Source: Lichenostomus cassidix
Taxonomy: Eukaryota; Chordata; Aves; Passeriformes; Meliphagidae
Direction: 5' to 3'
Assembly (NCBI GenBank): GCA_008360975.2
Contig: VLJF02000840.1
Coordinates: forward strand, 186,001 to 250,000
Length of the DNA stretch: 64,000 nucleotides
Below the pieces are notes generated by a model. It was not told where the DNA came from. It saw only the letters and a program-made list of their open reading frames with translations, and did no database searches. Shown here piece after piece: positions 55,535-64,000 of the stretch. The translations under genes and the position numbers were made by a program. Within the stretch, counting starts at the first letter, position 1; every line of letters starts with the position of its first letter.

Positions 55535-57660
55535 GGAAAGGGACAAATGCCAGCATGTTTCCTCTACCAGGAGGAAACTGGCAGGTCTCTGGACCTTCAT
55601 TGCTTTGATGGCCAAAGCAGCCTTCAGGAGGCTCTGGATTCTCTTCTTCCCTGTCTCAAAGCCCTCTCTCTTGGTTTAGAGAAAAGTTTGGGAGAGAATG
55701 CTTGCGAATGAATATTTCCTCTGAAAAAAGGGTTTCAGCAATCCCTTCCCACTGATATGAAATGAATTTTTAGTAGGTGAAAGTGAAAAAAGTCTGTTTA
55801 TTTGACAAACAAGGTGCCCGCGTGGCACAGGAGGAAAATAAGTAACTGTTAGATATTGAACCATCAGAATGTCACCCTCCACACACACACCCCACACCCA
55901 CAGCAGCAAAAACAAACCCAAAATGTCAGGGGAAGGGGAAAAACACCTTCACCAGCCACGTGCTAGGAAAAAAAAAAGGCAGATAATTTTGTCTCAGGGA
56001 AGGGAATAAGAGTCCACACAGCAGCTTGGGGAAGAGAAAAAACAGATGGGAACCTGGTGAACCTCTGACATTGGTCTCCTCCATGCTGCAGACAAGGCTG
56101 GTGAATTTTAGAGTCCTTTCTTTCGGTGGCTCAGCTTCTCCCGAGGTCCAGGGCTGGGCGGAGTTGCTCTGGCAGCTCCCCACAGGTCCTGCTGACCATC
56201 TCCCCAGGGATGGTCTGATCTTCAGACCAAAAGCAAGGCAAACAGTTCCAGAAGAAACAACAAGAGCCACTGAAGAATTGCGACTGCAGGCCAGTGAAAA
56301 TCTTCTTGCCTAAGCTAACAAAACCCAAGCTAGCTAAAAGCAACCATGTAACACCTGTCTGCTCCAAAAAGCTGAGCACAGGGGAGTGAGGGTTTGGACC
56401 AAGCCCAAGCCAGAGCTCCTCTGGCTCCTGCTCCTCCCCACCTAAAGCTACAGGACCCATTTCTGGGCATAAAGCAGATGATCAGGAGTAGAGACTCATT
56501 ATAAAATCACCCTCAGACACCCTCCTCTGCCATGTTCCCCCTCATTATGATGTCATCAATGCACTGTGGGTTTTCTGGAGCCTCCCCATTTTCCAGGGCA
56601 GGCAGGATCAATCTGTGGCAGTTGAATTCCCTCTGTCTCCACAGCAGCTCTGCCAAAGCCCAACAATGTCCTTTGGGGTCCCTGAAATCCCCTCTCCTGA
56701 CAGAATCTGTGCCAAGGATTCCCACGGCCACTCCCAAGGGGCTGATTTGGCCATTCCCACTCGGGGTCACTTCAGCAGGATCTGTGTCCGCGGTGCTGCC
56801 GGGAGCCGTGCGGTCTCACCCTGGGCTTTCTGTGCCAGAGCTCAGCACCGCCATCGAGCTCTGCCTGCCCGCCCTGCCTGTGCCCGCTGCTGGCCAGAGG
56901 ATCCTGGCTGCCCCTGCTGACTCAGACTTGGGCAACATCCAGTGCTGAGACCGGACAGGTCCGTGTGGGTTTGCGGGTGGAGCACCCCCTTCTTTCCCTC
57001 TCATGCTGGTCAGTTGTTACCACCCGGGGAATTTCTGAGCTCACATCAGACCCTGCCCACTACAAGTGAGTCCCTGCAGTTTCTGCCCTGCTGGAGGCAC
57101 CAGTGCCCTTTGCTAGCTGTGGTCATAACCACAACAAAGGGGAAAAAACAGCACTGAGCAGGGTGGAAACTTCTGTTATTGTATTGTCATTTGTTTTGTT
57201 CCATTGTGTATATTTTCTAGTAAAGAACTGTTACTCCTTTTTCTACATTTTTCCTGGAAGCCCTGTAGTTTTGAAGTTAAAATAATTTGGAGAGAGGGCT
57301 CTTCTTTTTGTTCCAAGAAGATTCCTGCCCTCCTTGACAGACATTTGTCTTTTAAACTAAGACACTTTCCTATGGAAAACAGACATCCTTGGAGGCCTGG
57401 CACCAGCGAGTGCAGGGAGGAAGGAGGGGAACTAGGGGCTGCAGGCACCTGAACGGGGATTTCAGGGAGCCCAAAGGGAATCATTGGGCTTTGGCAGAGC
57501 TGCCATGGAGACAGAGGCAGTTCCACAGCTCAATCCCTGGCCTGGGCTTCCAGGACCCTTCTGTTGTGGGGCTGCCAAGTGTGGAAGAACAACAGCGCCC
57601 AATGGACACTACAACAGGACCCCATTGGAAACACGGCCTCGACCAGGACAAACACAAGGT
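55535..57660 (-). mobile_element. Degenerate ERV internal sequence, duplicate
   Basis: Copy of 44811-46940, including the minus-strand CIDD reverse-transcriptase fragment (frame 56770-56513) and the inverted pair. Not coding as it stands. Confidence 0.5.
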
Positions 57661-57661
57661 T

Positions 57662-58472
57662 TGATGAGTTGAGATAAGGAACTGGGAGAAAACACTCCAA
57701 GGACAAAACAGGCTAAACTTAAGCTGCTGCAAAGTGAAATTTATTAGTAACAGAGTCAGAGGAGGGTAATGAGCAGTAAAATAAGCCCTTAAGACACCGT
57801 TCCTGCCCCCAGCCTTCCCACTGATAGCACACGGGGAACAGGGTATGGGGGTTTGGGTCAGTTCATCACCAGAACCTTCTTCTGCTGCTTAGGGAGAGGA
57901 GTTCTTCCCCTGCATTGCTGTGGGGTTCCTCCCATGGGAGACAGCTCTCCATGAACCTCTCCAGCATGGGTCCAAATCTCTCAAGCAGCAGCACACACAC
58001 TGCTGCAATGTGAGCTCCTCCCACAGACAGACAGTCCTCCCAAAACTGCTTCAGTGTGGCTCCCTCATCCACAGGGTGCAGACCTCCGAGGCCAGGCTGT
58101 TCCATCTCGGGAGCAAGGCCTCTCTCTCTATGGGGTCTCCCAGTGGATCACAGCCTCCTCCAGGCATCCACCCGCTTCAGTGTGGGTCACTCTCCCATGG
58201 GCTGCAAGTGAATCTCTGCATCCCCATGAACCCCATGGGCTGCAGGGGGACAACGTGCTTCACCATGGCCGGCAGAGGAAATTTGGCTCTGGCACCAGGG
58301 GCACCTCCTCCCCGCCTTCACCACTGACCTTGGTGTCTCCACGTTGTTTTCCCTCACATGTTCTCACCTCCTCCTTCTTCTCTGGCTAGAATGAACTATA
58401 TATGCATGTTGTTTTGATTTTCTTCTCAAATATGTTATCACTGAGGTGTAACCAACATCTCTAATTGGCCCA
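57662..58472 (-). mobile_element. LTR family 2 fused to the end of gene I
   Basis: Same junction as in gene G: the minus-strand LTR start TGGGCCAATTAG encodes Trp-Ala-Asn-stop. AATAAA-type signal on the minus strand near 57740. Confidence 0.75.
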
Positions 58473-61400
58473 GGCCATATTCCCATAGATTCCACTTGGT
58501 TCCTGCAGTCGCCCATGAGGTCCTGGCAGCTCTGCGTAGGTCACCTGGGGATCCTGGGGTGTGGTGGCATGGGGGGATGCTGCAAGAGACACTGGCTGTG
58601 GGATGGGGGTGGGGGTGACACCCTGGGTGACGTGTCCCTGCGTGTGCCACCCTGTACTCACCTCCCATCCTCTTGGTGATCCCAACGTGGGTGTACAGCA
58701 CCTCCCCCTCCTCTGGGGTCTCTGGGGGCTCCGGGGGGACCCTGCTGGGATAAGGGGGTGTGTGGGAGGGGATAGGAGGTGTTGGGGGTTGGGATAAAAG
58801 GGGAGTCACGGCTGGAGCCTCCCACTGACCTGTCCTGGTGCTTCCTGGTGGCTGCAAAGGAAGGAGGTGGGGGTGACTGTGGGGTCCCAGGGCCATGACC
58901 CTGCACAGGAATCCTGAATCCCACTGGACCCTCAGTTCCCCCCAGGATCCCTGAGTATCCCTGAAGTGTCCAGGAACCCCTGAAACACCGCGCTGCTCTG
59001 GACCCTCTGAGCCTCCAGAACCCCAAGCCTGATGGGAGGGGACCCCACAAACTCCCCCAGGATCCCTGAAAGAATCCCCAACATCCCTGCTTGATCCTCC
59101 AGCACTGCCCCAAACCCTTGAGGACGTCAGGCGAAGGTCACAGTGGGTTCAGCACAGTCCAAGTCAAGCACTGTGCTGCCCCATCACCCCCACATTCTAG
59201 AGGGCTGCCCACCTCCCGAGGCTCCCCATTGCCCCCATTGTAACCTACCCATGCTGTTCCTCCGGTGCCAGGCCACAGCTACACCCAGGAGCAGGAGCAG
59301 GAACACGAGGGACCCACTGACCCCTGCAGCCACTGCTGGGGACAGAGGGGAGGACACATCAGCATCACCTGTCCCTCTGGGTGTCCTGCAACCCTGGTGA
59401 CCACGTGTGACCCCACCTGTGCCCCAGTGTCCCTCTGGTGTCACCTCCAGGGCCAGCTCTGGGCTGAGTGCCTGGAACACACGGTGCTCATCCAGCTGGT
59501 TGGTGGCCATGCATTGGTAGGTGCCAGAATGTCCCACATCGATGTCCCCAAGCTCCAGGAGGGGACCCTGGGCCACCTCCAGTCCATTGTGCAGCCAGGT
59601 GAAGGTGACAGGTGCTGAGCCCACCTGCACCGAGCAGCGCAGGGTCACAGGGTCACCTGCGTGCACCTGGAGTGCCAGGGAGCCAGGGGTGATGGTGGCA
59701 TTGGCCACAGGCACTGCGGGGACAGAGACAGGGCTGAGGGTGGGGGGAGGGGCTGGAAACTGGTGTGGGGGGATGAGGGAGACTGTGCATGGTGGCACCT
59801 GGACACAGAGGGTCTCCTTCACACATGACTGTGACCAACAGTGGTGGGGATCACACCTGGTGTAAGGTGAGGGCATGCAATGGGTGGGATGAGGGTGTGG
59901 TGAGGGATACTGTGAATGGGAGTGACCACAAGCCCGAGGGACCCTCTCACTCAGGACCTTGTCTGAGGGTGATGGTGGCCGTCACCCTGTAGGGGGTGTG
60001 GATTAGTTTTGGTGGGATGTGACTGATTGGTCGAGGCAGATCGTGGGGGGTGTCACCCCAATCCTCAGTGTCCTGCTCACTCAGAAGGGTCATGCTCAGT
60101 AGGGTGACTGTGACTTGATGTGGGGTGTGGGATGTGACAGGTGGGATGAGGGAGCCATGGGTGGGATGTCCTGGGTGGAGATATCTGGACCCAGATGGTC
60201 TCAGTAACCTGGGACTGTGACACGCAGTGGTGGGGCGGTGATCTGGGGTGGGTTAGGGATGGTGTGGGGGAGATGAGGTGGGATGGGGAATTCCATGGGT
60301 GGGATCACCCCAGCCCGAGGGTCCCACTCACCCAGAACAGTGACATTCAGTGTGGGGCTCTCGGCCATGCTGTCCCCATTGCTGGCCCGGCACTGCTAGT
60401 GGCCGCTGTCCTTGTCCCCAACGTGGCTCAGCTCCAGGTGGGGGCCAGTGCCCAGCAGTGTCCCCGAGCCCTCCCGGTGCCAGGAAAAGGACAGGGGACC
60501 TGTCCCTGCGGCCACTGTGCAGTTCAGCACCAGGCTGTCACCCAGTGCCACCTGTCCATTGGGGGGCTGTGCAGACAGGGACACCCCTGATACTGGGACC
60601 CCTGCGTGGGGAAGACAAAGGGAATGGGGGACCCTGGAGGGATGAGGGAAAGCAGGGAGCAGTGAGTGACTCAGGAAAGGGAGGATCAGAGAGCGGTGGG
60701 GGGATCCCAGTGAGGAAGAAGGATGCCCAGAGACGGGGAGGCTTGGAAAGGGGTGGAAGGGACACCAGGGAGGGATGGAATGTTAGGAAGGGGAGACATG
60801 GAGTGGGTGTGAGGGGACCAGAGGGAAGGTTTTGGGGAGCCAGCCAGGGCTGGTGGGACCTTTGAATAATGGAGGGACCTAAGAGAGGGAGAGGTGTACC
60901 TAGGGGAGGGATGAGGGGACCAGGGGAGGGATGCAGGGACCAGGGACACTCATGGGAGGACGGAGGGACGGACCTGGGGAAGGCAAGGAGGCAGGTAGAG
61001 AGAGAGTCAGGCAGGGTTGGGGTACCCGGGGAGGCTGTGGGGGTTGCCGTGCCCATCCCCGCACTCACTGCGCACCGTGACGCGGAGCCGGGCGCTGCTC
61101 TTCCGCACGGCCCCCCCCTCGGAGCGCACCTCGCAGCTGTAACTGCCCGAGTGGGAGACCCCCACGGCGGGCAGCAGGAGCTGCGGGGACCACTTCGGGC
61201 CCCCCAGCAACTGCCCGTCCCGGTAGAAGAGGTGCAGGAGGGGGGCTCGGGGCCGCAGGGGGCTGGGGGTGCTGAGGCAGCTGAGATTCAGGGGGGACCC
61301 CTCGGTGGGCTCGGGGGGACCCTCCAGCTCCAGCACCGGCACTGAGAAGAGCTCTGGGAAGGAGATGGGAGGTGGGGATGTGACTCTGAGTCTGCTGGGA

Positions 61401-63004
61401 AGTCTCTGAGTCTGCTGGCTGAGGGGATGTCTCGCTATTGGAGTCCTAGCTGAGGGGTGCTCACCGTGCACTGTCACTGTCACTGGCACTGACACTGACA
61501 CTGACAGACCGATGCTCACCAAGCCACTGCAGTGGTAGCTGCCACTGTGGTGCAGCTTCAGGGGGGACAGGGACAGCTCAGTCCTCCTGGGAGAGCCCCC
61601 CAGCTCCTTCTTCTCATGGTAAAATTGCACCCTGCTGACCAACGTGTCCTTCCAGCCCCGGCAGCGCAGTGTCACCGTGTCCCCCTCCAGCAGTGGCCCC
61701 GCCGGCACCTGTAGCACCAGCTGCTCTGTGGGACAGGGAGAACCCATTGCACTGAGGGGCTTGAGAAGGGTCCAAGGTGGGACCCCAAGGCACCAGGGAC
61801 CACTGGGGAGTCTCCATTGTGCAGAAGGATCCCAGGGAGACCCAGGATGGCCCCATTGCACCAGCGTCCCCATGGTGTTCCCATCCCACTGGGATGCACT
61901 TGGGAGCACTGGGATGTCCCCATGTAAAGGGGACAGACTCTCACCACAGGAGCAGTGTGAGGCCAGCCACAGAGCAGAGTCCACCCCGAGCCATCAGTGG
62001 GCCATCCATCCCCATCCCCTGCTCACCATTTAAGACCCTCACGGTGGGGCTGCGCCTGGTGCCGTGTGTTTGACAATTGTAGGTGCCACTCTCAGTGACA
62101 ATGAGGTGGTCAGCTGCATCCTGCCACCAGCGCTGCCCATCCTTGTACCAGGTGGTGGTACCGGGAGTCCCCAAGCCCCGGCAGGTCAGTGTCACTCTGT
62201 CCCACAGCACCGCTGGTGTCCAGGGGGGATCCACAAGGAGATGAGGGGTCTGGGCACCTGCAGGTGACAGGGGACACCAGCCTGCCAGGGCCAGCACATG
62301 GCTGGGGACAGCAGGGCAGGGACATGGCATCCCCCAAGGACTCACCGGCGAGGCTGAGGGTCTGGGCTGGAAGGGAGAAGGAAGAGGGTCTAGGTGGGGG
62401 TGGCACCATGGGGTCAGAAGCACCCGGGGACAGGGTGTGGGGTTGTCCCCAGCAGTCCCCATGGGGACTCTGGTGTGGCCCAGAGGTCTAGTGGACAGGG
62501 ACACATTTGGCCACCCTGGGCTGAGGCAGGACATGGGGACACTGTGGACACCTTGGCCATGGTGACACCACCATCCTGGCAATGGTCCCACAGTCCCACA
62601 GCACATCCCTCCACGTCCCCATGGCCCTGTGCCTATGATCCCATTGCGATGGCACCTGTCCCCATGGGCTGTCCTCAAGTTGTTTGTCCCCTTGTCCCTG
62701 TGCCTCCATCCTTCTCCCCTTGCCCCTGTACCCACAGCTGGTCCAGCCCTGTGATGCCTCTCCTTACAACTCATTCCCCCCATTCCTGTATCCTGCTCTT
62801 GTCCCCACAGCCACCCCATGGCCCCAGTCACACCAGGGTCCACCCCCATGGACTTGCTCTGCTGGCACTGGGGACCTCAGGGGACCCCACAGCCCCCCTG
62901 TGCCCCCTCCCCACTGCTCTCTGCCTCACCAGGGCCATCCCTGGGGCATCAGGCCTGTGCCCAGAGTACTCACCCCACAGGAACAGTGCCACCTTCCTGG
63001 CCAT
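58461..63004 (-). pseudogene. FCRL-like inhibitory receptor gene I (five Ig domains; nonsense codon in D4)
   Basis: Exons, right to left: signal 62974-63004 and 62346-62366 (21 bp), D1 62027-62257, D2 61465-61725, D3 61069-61353, D4 60332-60601, D5 59417-59713, membrane 59249-59332, tail 58830-58851, 58662-58741, 58461-58579; total 567 codons. In D4 the conserved DSGHYQC tyrosine codon is TAG (60396-60398). Everything else is open: tail VLYTHV, VTYAEL and GIYGNM, LTR-derived C-terminus WAN. The D4 exon is phase 1-1, so skipping it would restore a frame; a null allele or pseudogene is the simpler reading. The tail-exon-1 donor is GTCAGT instead of GTGAGT. D2 keeps its cysteines, unlike gene A. 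Start MARKVALFLW, with GTG at the usual upstream ATG position. Confidence 0.78.
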
Positions 63005-63077
63005 CCCGGTGTCCTCAGCCACCCTGGCTGGCTGTCACACAATGACTGCACCGACTGTCCCCTGGGTGGTGGCTCTT

Positions 63078-63124
63078 CGGATTAAGGGGAAGGAAGCGAG
63101 GTCAGGTCTCGTCTCCACATGTGG
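63078..63124 (-). promoter_or_regulatory. Putative promoter core of gene I
   Basis: AAGGGGAAGGAAG Ets-like run as in gene A; the E-box position reads CACATG. Confidence 0.45.
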
Positions 63125-64000
63125 GTGGCCCTTGGTTGGGGCAGGGTGGGGACAGGCTGGGGGCAGGGTGGGGACATGACGGGGACATGATGGGGACATG
63201 GTGTTCCCATGAATGAGGGGCTCAGGGGATGTGGGGAGCTGAGGATGGGTGTCCCGGGGCAATGGGGCTCCAGGGAATGGAGGTCCTGAGGAGGAGGACT
63301 CACAGGGAGTGACTGTCTTGGGATTGGGGGTCCCCATGCAGGGGGGTTCAAGGATGGGGGTCCCAGGGGAACATGGCAACCATGGATTGGAGTCATGGCG
63401 TGTGGGTCCCAGGGACAGGGGTGTGGGGGAAATGGGGGGACTCTTGAGAACACGCAATTCTTGGGGAATGGGGGCCCATTGGATCAAGGGAATGGGGAGC
63501 CTGGGCACTGGGAAACCTGTTATGGTGATGCCAGGGAGGTGAGACCTCCGGAATGGGGGTCCTATTTTCGGGTTCACAGAGCAATGGGGGTCTGAGGGAT
63601 GGGGAGTGTCTGGGTGCGCATGTGGGTTGAGCTCCTTCATTGGGTGACTCAGATTTTGGGGTGACCCAGGGCACAGCAAAGCCCCCCTGCTTGGGGGGCA
63701 CCTCATGAGGACACTGAAGGTATCCAAAGTACTGCAGGGATTTGCCATTGACCTGCGAGGATATTGCCTTTCTCTGTTTCTTTTTTTTTTTTTTATTTTC
63801 CACATTTTCACGCTACCACCCCCACCTTGCCCTGCCCAAGTCCCTGGCTCAGCAATCCCAGGGAGCAACTGAGCAGGAAAGAGGTTGGGGAGACGCCATG
63901 GAGGGGGAAAAGAGAGTTCAGGGATTTCTGGGCGGGGTGGGGGGGCTTTAGGGGATTGGGGTGTCTAGCTGTGTCCCCCAACACTTTCACTTTCCCTTTC
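63125..64000 (-). repeat. Gene I upstream region, colinear with the gene A upstream arm
   Basis: Minisatellite (63170-63620) and following sequence match 3060-3930 in the same order and orientation, offset about 60,073. The window ends before block R would appear. No gene seen. Confidence 0.8.

Larger units (their letters stand above)
49600..59770 (+). repeat. Segmental duplication, copy 2 (gene H, spacer, gene I)
   Basis: Colinear with 37970-49060. 49561-49600 instead resembles the gene D/E upstream type, so a switch of unit type lies next to the gap. Pre-promoter minisatellite at about 49890-50280. Confidence 0.88.

Overview
The window is vertebrate genomic DNA: GT-AG introns, GC-rich short-intron genes, endogenous-retrovirus LTRs and one 500-base N gap. 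Gene content and LTR content point to a bird, most likely a songbird microchromosome; the species cannot be read from the sequence. The window is almost entirely one tandem/inverted array of nine Fc receptor-like (FCRL-type) immunoglobulin-superfamily receptor genes, called A to I here. Family assignment rests on a two-exon signal peptide whose second exon is exactly 21 bp (an Fc-receptor-family hallmark), an FcgammaR-like D1 (LLV.PPW...TWYK), an FcgammaR-like D2 (LVLQVP...LRCRGW...V.FY), further Ig domains D3, D4 and D5, one membrane segment, and tails carrying ITIMs. All splice sites were located by eye. For genes B, C, D, E and F the exons add up to uninterrupted reading frames of 565, 509, 508, 570 and 451 residues.

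Layout: A(-, 3' part off the left edge) and B(+) are head to head across a large inverted repeat. B, C, D, E and F follow in tandem on the + strand. G(-, 5' half lost in the N gap) faces F tail to tail. H(+) and I(-) repeat the F/G pair through a roughly 11-kb segmental duplication. I resembles A and continues into the right edge, so the array probably extends both ways. Spacers hold an imperfect G/C-rich minisatellite before each promoter, a recurrent non-coding block ('R'), three copies of a CpG-rich block, and several LTRs of at least four kinds, some with clear target-site duplications.

How the genes work together: B, E, F and I (and G and H as far as seen) encode tails with one to three tyrosine motifs, including canonical VTYAEL-type ITIMs, so they look inhibitory. 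C and D have lost both ITIM exons through the same deletion, end a few residues after the membrane, and carry Asn-x-x-Arg at the start of the membrane segment, the motif activating receptors use to pair with FcR-gamma. D is a hybrid: its promoter, signal and D1 to D4 are nearly identical to inhibitory E, but from the D4-D5 intron onward it is C-like. D and E therefore look like a paired activating/inhibitory set sharing an ectodomain.

Several genes are damaged or remodelled. A lacks a D2 disulfide cysteine. H has two frameshifts. I has a nonsense codon in D4. F and H lost D3 and one ITIM. G and I have a C-terminus and stop codon supplied by an LTR.
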